DNA of 64,000 nucleotides from positions 124,001 through 188,000 of the forward strand of contig NZ_NJIH01000004.1 in the NCBI RefSeq assembly GCF_002209565.1, read 5' to 3'. Shown piece after piece: positions 9,416 through 18,300 of the stretch. This DNA comes from Candidimonas nitroreducens (lineage in GTDB: Bacteria; Pseudomonadota; Gammaproteobacteria; Burkholderiales; Burkholderiaceae_B). Position numbers and translations under genes: made by a program. The notes under the pieces are model-generated. The model was given only the letters and a program-made list of their open reading frames with translations, was not told the origin of the DNA and made no database searches. Numbering within the stretch: the first letter of the stretch is position 1; every line of letters begins with the position of its first letter.

Positions 9416-10312
9416 CTAGTCGAATTGGTAAAGCCGCGCGGGGTTCTCCACCAGCACTTTATGAAGCAGCGTCTCATCTTGCACCCATTCGGCCAAGGCA
9501 TCCGCCAAGTCTGCATCATTATCTACCCGCCCTACGTTGGGATGAGGCCAATCCGTACCGAATACGCAACGATCCGCAGCCACGCCCATCAGGGCCTGGG
9601 CCAATGGAGCCACGTCGGCGAAGGGTGGCAGCAGATGGGACACTCGATACCCGCCGCTGAGCTTGAACCACACATGATCATGGTGCGCAAGCTCCAGGAG
9701 AGCCTGGAACTCAGGTGAATGAATGCCCTTCTCGGCACGAACATGGCCGAAATGGTCAATCACGCACGGAACCGGCAAGCGTAAAATTTCATCGGCCGCA
9801 GCAGAATTGGCGGTAATGTTTATAAAGAACTGAAGATGCCAGCCGAGCCGCTCGATACGATGCGCCAATTCCCGCGCATGCTCCATGCGCAAGCCCGGAG
9901 TATGAGAGGCCGCGTTGATACGGATGCCGCGCACGCCGGCGGCGTGCAACTCCAGAAGCTCCGCATCAGACACCTTCGGATCCACGACCACCACGCCTCG
10001 GAAATCAAACTTGCCAGCAGCCATTGCATCGAGCAAACAACGGTTGTCCGTGCCGTATACGCTAGGTTGTACCAACACCGCGCGCATGCATCCTATTGAT
10101 CGCAACATGGAAATGTAGGCATCTACAGGCAGGTACTCGGCAATATACGCGGCATGTCCGGCGTAAGGATATTCATCTTGGCTGCCAAACACGTGCGCGT
10201 GGCAATCACATGCGCCCACAGGAAATTTGACTTTCGGCTTGCGTAGAGATCGATCCGGCCCAAGAATGGTGGCGGGGCGACGGGAATGCACGCTGGAATC
10301 GCCCACGGTCAT
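9416..10312 (-). CDS. Amidohydrolase family 2 protein (2-pyrone-4,6-dicarboxylate lactonase-like)
   Basis: A 298-residue TIM-barrel hydrolase of the amidohydrolase-2 family. The N-terminal strand motif CDCHAHVFG and the C-terminal FGTDWPHPNVG are those of the LigI-like (2-pyrone-4,6-dicarboxylate lactonase) branch, which hydrolyses lactones or related rings, usually without a bound metal. The start at 10312 overlaps the aldolase stop by 4 bp (ATGA). The association with a class II aldolase and a Bug receptor suggests degradation of a carboxylated aromatic or sugar-acid lactone. Its codon usage is richer in A/T-ending codons than the flanking genes. Confidence 0.85.
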   Translation of the reverse strand: MTVGDSSVHSRRPATILGPDRSLRKPKVKFPVGACDCHAHVFGSQDEYPYAGHAAYIAEYLPVDAYISMLRSIGCMRAVLVQPSVYGTDNRCLLDAMAAGKFDFRGVVVVDPKVSDAELLELHAAGVRGIRINAASHTPGLRMEHARELAHRIERLGWHLQFFINITANSAAADEILRLPVPCVIDHFGHVRAEKGIHSPEFQALLELAHHDHVWFKLSGGYRVSHLLPPFADVAPLAQALMGVAADRCVFGTDWPHPNVGRVDNDADLADALAEWVQDETLLHKVLVENPARLYQFD

Positions 10313-11157
10313 TCCCTGAACGATGGGTCAACGCGGTCAAGCATGCGCAACAGAGCTGGCCACTCCAAGCGGCCGGGCTTGCGGCGGAAAGAAGGCTGGA
10401 GCTTGGGATGGAAGATCTCATATGTCTTCTGCACGACGTCATCCGGCGGCAAGCTGAGCTTTTGGCCACAAGACATTGCCGCGATCTGCATCTGGCAGGC
10501 GCGCTCCAGGCGGAACATGGTATTGAACGCCTCCAATATTGTGTTCCCCACGGTCAGCAGCCCATGGTTGCGTAAAATCATCGCCTCATGCTCTCCAAGA
10601 TCTTCCACCAGCCGCGCCTGCTCATCCATATTCAGCACTACACCCTCATAAGAGTGATAGGCGATCTTGGCGAACCTCATGGCAGTCTGCGAAATCGGCA
10701 CCAGGCCGCACTCCAGCGCCGAAACAGCCATGCCGGCAATCGTGTGTGAATGGATGACGCACTCCACTTCTGGCAAGGCGCGGTGAATCGCGCTGTGTAT
10801 CACAAAGCCCGCTTTGTTGAAGTCCAGATCAGTAGGGTTGTAGTGCACGTTTCCCTCTAAATCGATCTCCAACAGGCTCGACGCAGTGACTTCGTCATAC
10901 AACAGGCCATATGGATTGATCAGGAAACGGTCGTGCGTGCCCGGTACCCGCGCCGAAATATGATTGGCGATCATCTCTGTCATACCGAAGTGACTCATCA
11001 GCCGATAGCAGGCCGCGAGATTGACTCGAGTCTCCCACTCGCCAGGAGAGACCCGTTCGCGCGCACTTTCGATTGCGAGGTTTGGGCTGGTGGGAGCCTG
11101 CACAGAAGAAGTCGCGGAACCAGTAGACGCAGAGAAAGATGAATTGATCATGATCAT
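10309..11157 (-). CDS. Class II aldolase/adducin family protein
   Basis: A 282-residue protein of the class II aldolase/adducin family. The metal-binding His-x-His motif is seen in VIHSHTIAGMAV and the second histidine in LRNHGLLTVG, so a zinc-dependent retro-aldol or decarboxylase reaction is plausible. The start at 11157 gives a 4-bp ATGA overlap with the receptor gene upstream; a second ATG two codons later (11151) is better spaced from AAAGAA. The 25 residues before the domain are Ser/Thr/Ala-rich. Operon partners are the Bug receptor upstream and the amidohydrolase downstream. Confidence 0.87.
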   Translation of the reverse strand: MIMINSSFSASTGSATSSVQAPTSPNLAIESARERVSPGEWETRVNLAACYRLMSHFGMTEMIANHISARVPGTHDRFLINPYGLLYDEVTASSLLEIDLEGNVHYNPTDLDFNKAGFVIHSAIHRALPEVECVIHSHTIAGMAVSALECGLVPISQTAMRFAKIAYHSYEGVVLNMDEQARLVEDLGEHEAMILRNHGLLTVGNTILEAFNTMFRLERACQMQIAAMSCGQKLSLPPDDVVQKTYEIFHPKLQPSFRRKPGRLEWPALLRMLDRVDPSFRE

Positions 11158-12137
11158 TTCTTTAACAAATCGGGATGGGACTCGAAGAAATCGTGCCATT
11201 GCTTGATATCGTCGTCGTAGAAGCTCTGAAATTTCTGAACTCCGGAGACAAACGGGTTTGCACCATATTTCGCATACTGCTTGACCACCGCGGGCTCTCT
11301 AAGCGCGTGGGCCACCGCAAGATTGATTTTTTTCTTAGCTTCTTCCGGCATGCCGCTAGGAGCGAGCAAGCCGTACCAGACTTTTGGATAAAAATTCGGC
11401 AGGCCCACCTCAGCCAACGTCGGCACATCGGGAAACTCGGGATCACGCTGGGGCGTGGCAACCGCCAACACCTTGAGCAAACCGGACTGAATGTAGCCCC
11501 GCACCGTCGTCATGCTTAAAAACATGAATGTGACGCGCCCCGCCAATAGGTCATTGGTGGCGGGGGCAGTACCCTTGTAAGGAACGTGGGTCAGTTTCGT
11601 ATCGGTCAACACGCCAAACCTCGCCCCTGCCACATGAGGGCCATTGCCGACCCCCGAAGAGGCGTACGTCACAGAGCCCGGTGACTTCTTCGCCATTTCG
11701 ATGAGGTCGTGCACTGAATTTACCGGCAGCTTCTGATTGACGACCAGATAGTACGGGGTGATGCATAGGGGCGCGACCGCCGTAAAGTCTCGCTTTGCGT
11801 CGAAAGGCACGCCCGGTATGAAGTGAGGGGTAAGAACCGTAGGCGAGCCTCCAGCCAGCAAGGTGTACCCATCGCCTGGAGAGCGCGCCACATAGGCAGC
11901 GGCGATCGAACCCCCTGCCCCCGGCTTGTTTTCTATGATGATATTTTGCTTCAGCTCCTGCGTCATGATGGGCGCGATGGCGCGCACGAATAAATCGGTA
12001 GGCCCACCAGGCTCGAAGGGAATGAGAATGCGTATGGGCTTATTGGGGTAGCTGCTATTTGAACGAGCGGGCGACGTCGCAACCAAAGCTATCGCGGCGA
12101 ACAACATAGCCATGCCGAAAATTTTCCGTTGAATCAC
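11154..12137 (-). CDS. Bug-type tripartite tricarboxylate transporter substrate-binding protein
   Basis: A 327-residue periplasmic receptor of the Bug (TctC) family, which is greatly expanded in Bordetella and relatives. Residues 1-26 are a signal peptide; the mature protein opens with YPNKPIRILIPFEPGGPTDL and contains the family motif NKPGAGGSIAAAYVA. The start is GTG at 12137, with GGAGG seven bases upstream. No TctA/TctB membrane genes are adjacent, which is usual for orphan Bug proteins. It heads an operon whose three genes overlap by 4 bp each, under an apparently divergent LysR regulator. Confidence 0.93.
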   Translation of the reverse strand: MIQRKIFGMAMLFAAIALVATSPARSNSSYPNKPIRILIPFEPGGPTDLFVRAIAPIMTQELKQNIIIENKPGAGGSIAAAYVARSPGDGYTLLAGGSPTVLTPHFIPGVPFDAKRDFTAVAPLCITPYYLVVNQKLPVNSVHDLIEMAKKSPGSVTYASSGVGNGPHVAGARFGVLTDTKLTHVPYKGTAPATNDLLAGRVTFMFLSMTTVRGYIQSGLLKVLAVATPQRDPEFPDVPTLAEVGLPNFYPKVWYGLLAPSGMPEEAKKKINLAVAHALREPAVVKQYAKYGANPFVSGVQKFQSFYDDDIKQWHDFFESHPDLLKK

Positions 12138-12611
12138 AACCGTGCCTCCTTCAGCTCTTTATCATTGATGTGGAATGACATTATGAAGCGGCCGACAAGA
12201 GGCTGGAATTGCAAATTAAGCTTTGCTGTGATAATGATTGGGCATCACCATTTTTGCTTCGTGGATTACCCGCCGCACCCCAGCCCAAAGAGCCACAGGG
12301 TGTATTTATTTTCCAGGAAATAGCACCGTAAACATGCACGAAGACGGGCAATCGGAAGGGGTTGATTCGAAATTGGCCAATTATTTATTTTTTCAAACCA
12401 AGCGGATAAATTCCGGAGTGCTGCTCTATTTATGTGACACACAACCCGATTTTCAAACGAGCAGCAATTTCAATACTGCATAAAGACGGCCATACAGGCC
12501 GGCCAGGGCATCGGGAACAGGTCTCAAAAATTATTGGCAGCTATTGCCGAAATTTCTATATATTCGCACTGGTTTTCTCATCCGACGCTATAGCTTGAAA
12601 AAAGGGGAGCC
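12138..12611. promoter_or_regulatory. AT-rich divergent intergenic region with LysR-type dyad
   Basis: This 474-bp gap separates the Bug operon (leftward) from its LysR regulator (rightward) and is much richer in A and T than the chromosome around it. No convincing gene is present; two short open frames lack ribosome sites. An imperfect dyad TTGGCA (12534-12539) and TGCCGAA (12545-12551) lies about 60-80 bp before the regulator's start and is a candidate LysR operator. AT-rich -10-like sequence follows it at about 12553-12562. Confidence 0.5.
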
Positions 12612-13595
12612 ATGCGGGCGCGACTGACGTTTCAAGAGCTCGAAAAGTTTATCGACGTCGCCTACACGTTGAACTTTCGCGCCTCGGCGGCACGCTGCTG
12701 TATCTCGCAGCCGGCGCTGAGCCGCGCGATCGCCTCAATCGAGGCAAAACTTGGCGCACGCCTATTCGACCGCAACACACACGGAGTCAGTCTCACGACC
12801 GCCGGCAAGCAATTACTGCCCATCGCCCGCCGCATCGTATTCGAACTCAATGACTCCCTTAGCGAATTGTCCGAATTCGTAGCTGGCCACCGGGGACACA
12901 TACTGCTGGCCAGCATTCCTTCAGCCGCAGCGGCGATACTACCGAAGCTGATGCAAACCTTCCTAGAAAGCCATCCCGGAGTGTCCATGGGATTACAAGC
13001 CGTCAGCGCAGCCGAAGTGTCGGCGAGCGTGGCGGACGGCACGGCGGACATTGGCATTTGCGCCATAGCGCCGGACGAGGCCTACCCTCTGGACGGATTC
13101 GACTTCACGCCAATCATTGACGACGAGCTGCTATTGATTTGCTCGGAGGACGATCCGCTCGCACGTAATGACTCGGCATCATGGAAGGCATTCACCACCC
13201 GCCCATACATCATGAACGGGCCTGCCAGCAGTCTCCGGCCGTTGGTGAAACACGCCTTCGAGCATACGGGCATAACCGTACGGGCGCGTTACGAATCCAT
13301 GAATTTGCCGGTGACGGCCCGCATGGTGGCGGCGGGTTTGGGAATCGCAGTGCTGTCTTCACTATCGCGCAGCGTCGTCAATCCCGATGGTCTTGCCTTC
13401 GTGCCTCTGCGCGACCCGCCAGTCAGTCGCCGCATCGGCGTCCTGACCCGGAAGGGGCGCTCTCTGTCGGCGCCCGCCAATCAATTTTTGTCGCACCTGA
13501 TAGAAAACGGCGCCGACGCAGGGCAGCTTGCCGCAGATTTATGTGCCGTGCCGCAGCGACGCCAACGGCGTCAAACACGCAGCAGCAGTCACTGA
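12612..13595 (+). CDS. LysR family transcriptional regulator
   Basis: A 327-residue LysR-type regulator. The N-terminal helix-turn-helix occupies residues 5-64 (FIDVAYTLNFRASAARCCIS, then the recognition helix QPALSRAIASIEAKLG) and residues 90-300 form the periplasmic-binding-protein-like effector domain. A GGGGAG ribosome site precedes the ATG. It diverges from the Bug/aldolase/amidohydrolase operon and probably controls it. The last 30 residues are basic and repetitive (RRQRRQTR) and may be a recent extension. It ends 13 bp from the convergent glycosyltransferase gene. Confidence 0.92.
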   Translation: MRARLTFQELEKFIDVAYTLNFRASAARCCISQPALSRAIASIEAKLGARLFDRNTHGVSLTTAGKQLLPIARRIVFELNDSLSELSEFVAGHRGHILLASIPSAAAAILPKLMQTFLESHPGVSMGLQAVSAAEVSASVADGTADIGICAIAPDEAYPLDGFDFTPIIDDELLLICSEDDPLARNDSASWKAFTTRPYIMNGPASSLRPLVKHAFEHTGITVRARYESMNLPVTARMVAAGLGIAVLSSLSRSVVNPDGLAFVPLRDPPVSRRIGVLTRKGRSLSAPANQFLSHLIENGADAGQLAADLCAVPQRRQRRQTRSSSH

Positions 13596-13608
13596 GCGGC
13601 GAGCCGCC

Positions 13609-14553
13609 TCAGCCGCCGCCGGCCTCGCCGCGGTGCCGGTCGCGCTGGTACAGCAGCACGCCCAGCGGCCACATGAGCGCCACCAACAGATGCGCCCATA
13701 CGCCGCGCAGCGCCCAGCCCCGCGGACGGCGCTGGCCGGCATGCCGCAAGTGCAGGCCGAAGCGCGTGTAGCGCGCGGCTGCCTTGAAGAATTCCGCCGG
13801 CCGGTAACGGAACCAGGGCAGGCATTCGACCACGGTATCGCGTGCCAGCAGCAGCAGGCCCAGGGCGTGCCGCGAGCCGTCGCGGCCCTGCGCCGACACC
13901 GAATCGGCGCTGTCGTAATAAGTGCGGAACACCTGGTTGACATAGCGGCTCAGATAGCCCGCCCGGGCGATGCGGCGCCACACCAGGCTTTCGGGCACGA
14001 AGCCGGGAATGTCCTCGGGAAAGGGAAAGCGGCGCAGCACGTCGGTGCGCATGCAGCCGAATTTCTCGCCGCCCACGTGGTAGCGGAAGCTCATGTCCAG
14101 AACCGTCGCGTCGACGACATCGCTGGGATAAAGGTCGCCGACGATGCTGCCGTCGGGGCGGGCGCACAGGCCGGTGACCGCCGCATAGCTGTCGCGCTCT
14201 TTCTCGGGAATGCCGGCCCAGACCCTGGCCATGGCCTGCAGCGCTTTGGCATCGAGCCGGTCGTCGCTGTCGATCTGCACCACGAGTTCGCCAGCCGCCT
14301 CGCGCACGCCGTGGTTGAAGGCGGTCTTCTTGTGGCCGTTGGGCTGCCAGACATAGCGTATGGGAAAGGGGGAATGGCCCTGCCAGGACTCGACCAGTTC
14401 GCGCGTGGAGTCAGTGGAGCCGTCATCGACGATCAGCCACTCGAAATCGCGCAGGGCCTGCGCGCACAAAGAGTTGTAGACCCGCCCGAGCACATCGGCG
14501 CGATTGTAGGTGGGGGTCAAAACGGTGAAGAGATAACGCCGGATACCGGACAT
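13609..14553 (-). CDS. Glycosyltransferase family 2 protein
   Basis: A 314-residue inverting glycosyltransferase with a GT-A fold. The nucleotide-sugar site is visible as VDDGSTDS (Asp43-Asp44) and the metal-binding QIDSDDRLD (Asp95-x-Asp97); the acceptor-side region contains FVPESLVWRRIAR. A hydrophobic segment near residues 285-300 suggests weak membrane association. Family members transfer sugars in surface polysaccharide or lipopolysaccharide synthesis. It stands alone, convergent with the LysR gene, so it is not in a visible polysaccharide operon. AGGGAAGAAGC upstream of the ATG at 14553 is a good ribosome site. Confidence 0.9.
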   Translation of the reverse strand: MSGIRRYLFTVLTPTYNRADVLGRVYNSLCAQALRDFEWLIVDDGSTDSTRELVESWQGHSPFPIRYVWQPNGHKKTAFNHGVREAAGELVVQIDSDDRLDAKALQAMARVWAGIPEKERDSYAAVTGLCARPDGSIVGDLYPSDVVDATVLDMSFRYHVGGEKFGCMRTDVLRRFPFPEDIPGFVPESLVWRRIARAGYLSRYVNQVFRTYYDSADSVSAQGRDGSRHALGLLLLARDTVVECLPWFRYRPAEFFKAAARYTRFGLHLRHAGQRRPRGWALRGVWAHLLVALMWPLGVLLYQRDRHRGEAGGG

Positions 14554-14811
14554 GCTTCTTCCCTGTTTCTGAACCGGATCGGCAGCCCGCGAGCCGCGGG
14601 CTCGTCCGCAGGAACCAGCCGGCCCGGCGCGCTGCCGGGCGGCTCATCCGGACATGGCCGTTCGGCCGCGTCCGGATTTAGAAAGATGATAGGTGAAAAA
14701 CGGCACCCCGCTCATGACAATTTGTCGCCCGAGGAAACCGTCGGTGCCATGCCGCGGCACCGCCGCACTTGCCAAAGGCGCGCGGCCCGGAAGTGCCCTA
14801 TAATGCTTTTA

Positions 14812-14827
14812 CTGTATATAAAAACAG
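14812..14827. promoter_or_regulatory. LexA-box-like palindrome
   Basis: The 16-mer CTGTATATAAAAACAG fits the LexA/SOS consensus CTGT-N8-ACAG and follows a TATAAT hexamer (14799-14804) by eight bases. Its right half is also part of the terminator stem at 14820-14849, so the match may be partly accidental. No convincing plus-strand gene begins directly downstream. Confidence 0.3.
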
Positions 14828-14849
14828 CACTCGCTTGCGGGTGCTGTTT
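14820..14849 (-). terminator. Rho-independent terminator of the 42-residue small-protein gene
   Basis: A perfect 9-bp stem (AAACAGCAC at 14822-14830, GTGCTGTTT at 14841-14849) with a 10-base loop is followed, on the minus strand, by a run of five T residues (14824-14820). It lies about 135 bp after the stop of the small gene at 14983-15111 and reads in the same direction. Confidence 0.75.
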
Positions 14850-14982
14850 GGGGCCGGAAGGCGCCATGCATGATCGCGCGGCGCCCCAGGCAACGTCGGG
14901 CCGATGCCAAGCCGATACAGGCAATTGTCCAGCCTGGCATCCGGCCGGCAAAGGCCTGCGGCCGGGATTACACCCGCCGGAA

Positions 14983-15111
14983 TTACACCCGCTTTACTTT
15001 TTCCAGCATCTTGAACACACCCTTCGGCGCACGCACGAACAGGCGCTTGAACGCCTTGCCCAGGCAACGGCGCTCGAGGGTATTGCGGCGATTGCGTTTG
15101 ATTTCTGCCAT
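14983..15111 (-). CDS. Small basic protein of unknown function, 42 residues
   Basis: A 42-residue frame that starts MAEIKRNRRNTLERRC and ends KMLEKVKRV. It has a strong Shine-Dalgarno sequence (GGAG, six bases before ATG), third codon positions that are mostly G or C as in real genes here, and a rho-independent terminator downstream on the same strand. Roughly a third of the residues are Lys or Arg with few acids, so nucleic-acid or ribosome binding is possible; it does not match ribosomal protein S21. The stop codon falls in an imperfect direct repeat (GCGGGTGTAAT twice within 30 bp). It is transcribed divergently from uvrA. I do not recognise the family. Confidence 0.6.
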   Translation of the reverse strand: MAEIKRNRRNTLERRCLGKAFKRLFVRAPKGVFKMLEKVKRV

Positions 15112-15342
15112 GATGATCTCCGGTCTCGGCTCGGGCGGCCCGGCCGGACAAGCCCAGCCCCATGAAAAATCGAAAATCGACGATCAACAATCAATCGACT
15201 ATCGCTATCATGCAGCCACCCGGCCCGAGCCCTAATCCGCCAAAATGAATTAAGTCAACCTGCAATTCTAACCCGAAACCGCCCAACCCTGCACAGCACA
15301 GCGCCTTCTGCCGCCCATCGCCACCAGGGCTACCATATCGCC
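15112..15342. promoter_or_regulatory. Divergent promoter region, small protein / uvrA
   Basis: This 231-bp region separates the small-protein gene (leftward) from uvrA (rightward). Its middle contains repeated ATCGA/TCAAT words (about 15171-15206) and is AT-richer than the flanks, as expected of a promoter region. No SOS box is obvious immediately before uvrA. Confidence 0.4.
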
Positions 15343-18300
15343 ATGAGCTCACAAATCCGCATTACCGGCGCACGCCAGAACAACCTCAAGAACCTGGACG
15401 TATCCATCAATACCGGCGAACTGCTGGTGCTGACCGGGGTATCCGGCTCGGGCAAAAGCTCGCTAGCCTTCGACACGCTGTATGCGGAAGGCCAGCGGCG
15501 CTACGTCGAAACCTTCTCTCCCTACGCCCGCCAGTTCCTCGACCGCATGGACAAGCCGCAGGTCGAACGCATCGAGGGCATACTGCCGGCCATCGCCATC
15601 GACCAGGTCAACCCGGTGCGCAACTCGCGCAGCACCGTGGGCACCATGACCGAACTCAACGACCACCTGAAGCTGCTCTATGCGCGCATGAGCCGCCTGT
15701 ACTGCCGCGGCTGCGGCGCCGAGGTGCGGCGCGACAACGCCGACTCGATCCAGCGCCAGCTGGCGCTGCGCACCGATCTGCACCAGGCGCGCATGAGCAT
15801 CACCTTCCCAGTCGTGATACCGGCCAACTTCACCGAAGACGAAGTGCGCGGCTTTCTCGAGCAGCAGGGCTATACGCGCATCCACCACGAAGAAAGCATC
15901 ACCCGGCCGGTGGCCGGCACGGTGCGTAAAAAAGGCGGCAAGGCGGCGCAAAAACCCAAGGGCCGCAGCGCGGCCGGCTCGGGTGAAACCGAGACGCTGC
16001 GGGTGCTGCACGTAACGCAAGACCGCTTCCGCTACGCCGGTGCCGAGCCGGCGCGCATCATGGAGGCGCTCGACGCCGCGCTGCGCCAGGGCGACGGCCA
16101 CCTGGCCGTGCATGCTGCCAACGAACAGGGCGAAGAACTCGCGGTACTGCGCTTCAGCAAGCAGTTGCATTGCGCCCATTGCAATATCGAATATTCGCCC
16201 ACGCTGCCCAGTACCTTCTCGTTCAATTCGCCGCTGGGCGCCTGCGAGTCGTGCCGCGGCTTCGGGCGCGTGATGGGCATCGACTACGGCCTGGTGGTGC
16301 CCGACGAAAAGAAAACCCTGCGCGAAGGCGCCATCAAGCCCTGGCAGACTACCAGCTACAAAGAATGCCAGACCGAGCTGGAACGCTATGCGCCGGCCGC
16401 CGGGGTGCGCCTGGGGGTGCCCTGGAAAGACCTCAGCGAACAGGAAAAGCACTGGGTCATCCACGGCACGCCCGACTGGAAGGGCGGCCCGCAGGCCTGG
16501 AAGACCCAGTGGTACGGCGCGCAGCGCTTCTTCGACTGGCTGGAATCGCGCGCCTACAAGATGCACGTGCGGGTGCTGCTGTCCAAGTACCGCAGCTACA
16601 CGCCCTGCCCGGCCTGCGGCGGCTCGCGGCTCAAGCCCGACGCCACGCTGTGGCGCCTGGGTGCAGACGCCGAGCCGGTCGACGACCATTACCCGCGCTT
16701 CATGCCGGTGCACGCGGCCTGGTCGCGGGCGCAGCTCGACGCCCTGCCCGGCCTGGGCCTGCACGACCTGATGCGCCTGCCCATCGAGCAGGTGCAGCAG
16801 TATTTTTCCCGCATCCGCTTCGAATCGTCGGCGCTGGACGCCGCGCTCGAGCTGCTGCTCGACGAGGTACGCACGCGCCTGAAGTTCCTCTGCGACGTGG
16901 GCCTGGGCTATCTGTCGCTGGATCGCCAGAGCCGCACCTTGTCGGGCGGCGAGGTGCAGCGCATCAACCTCACCACGGCGCTCGGCACTTCGCTGGTCAA
17001 TACCCTGTTCGTGCTGGACGAGCCGTCCATAGGCCTGCATCCGCGCGACATGCATCGCGTGGTCGAAGTCATGCACCGCCTGCGCGCCAACGGCAACACG
17101 CTGGTGGTGGTGGAACACGACCCGCAGGTCATGATCGCGGCCGACCGCATCATGGACATCGGGCCCGGCCCGGGCGAGCGCGGCGGGCGCATCGTGTTCG
17201 ACGGCACACCCGAACAATTGCGCAGCGCCGACACGCTTACCGGCAATTACCTGGGCGGGCGCCTGCGCGTCGAGGCGCCGCGGCCGCTGGCGGTGGCGCC
17301 CGGCACGCCGCGCCTGGTGCTGGACGGCGTGTGCGCCAACAACTTGAAGCAGGTAACCCTGTCGATACCGCTGGGCCGCCTGGTCTGTGTCACCGGCGTG
17401 TCGGGCTCGGGCAAGTCGACGCTGATCCAGGACGTGCTGTACCCCGCCATCCTCAAGCACATGGGCCGGCCCACCGAGCCGCCGGGCGAATACCAGCACC
17501 TGCTGGGCGTGGAACAGATCGCCGACGTGGTGATGGTCGACCAGACCCCTATAGGCAAGACGGCGCGCTCCAACCCCGCCAGCTACGTCGGCGCCTTCGA
17601 CGCCATCCGCAAGATCTTCTCCAACGCGCCGCTGGCGCGCGAGCGCGGCTACACGCCGGGCACCTTCAGCTTCAATAGCGGCGACGGCCGCTGCCCCACC
17701 TGCGGCGGCACCGGCTTCGAGCACGTGGAAATGCAGTTCCTGTCCGACGTGTACCTGCGCTGCCCCGATTGCGACGGCAAGCGCTACCGCCCCGAAATCC
17801 TGGAAGTGCGGGCCGAGCACCTGGGACGCAGCGCCTCCATCGACGAGGTGCTGGAAATGACGGTGCACGAGGCGGCGGAATTCTTCAGCGGCCTGCGCGA
17901 CGTGCAGGCCGGCCTGGCGCCGCTGGCCGACGTGGGGCTGGAATACGTGCGCCTGGGCCAACCCGTGCCCACGCTGTCGGGCGGCGAGGCGCAGCGCCTG
18001 AAGCTGGCCGGCCACCTTGCCGCGGCGGCGCGCAGCGGCATTTCATCGGCCAAACTGGCCAAGAAGGGCAGCCTGTTCCTGTTCGACGAACCCACCACCG
18101 GCCTGCACTTCGACGACGTGGCGCGGCTGATGCGCGCCTTCCGCAAGCTGCTGGCGGCCGGCCACACGCTGCTCATCATCGAGCACAACCTGGACGTGGT
18201 GCGCGCCGCCGACTGGATCGTCGACCTGGGCCCCGAGGGCGGCGACGCCGGCGGCCAGGTCGTGGCGCAAGGCACGCCCGCCGACCTCATGGCCAGCGCC

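Larger units (their letters stand above)
14554..14982. other. Intergenic stretch with a terminator and hairpins
   Basis: This 429-bp gap lies between the 3' end of the small-protein gene and the 5' end of the glycosyltransferase gene. It holds a rho-independent terminator (14820-14849), a TATAAT hexamer at 14799-14804, a LexA-like 16-mer at 14812-14827 and a GGTGCC/GGCACC hairpin at about 14753-14771. No additional protein-coding frame with a ribosome site was seen. Confidence 0.5.

Noticed and set aside
12129-12483. Two short plus-strand frames in the divergent AT-rich gap
   Set aside because: No ribosome site, no domain, and they cover the expected promoter/operator region.
13528-15165. 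545-codon plus-strand frame over the glycosyltransferase
   Set aside because: Antisense to the GT2 gene with intact DDGS and DSDD motifs; no start signal.
15463-18015. 850-codon minus-strand open frame
   Set aside because: Antisense shadow of uvrA; composition is that of complementary GC-rich codons, and the sense frame has all UvrA motifs.
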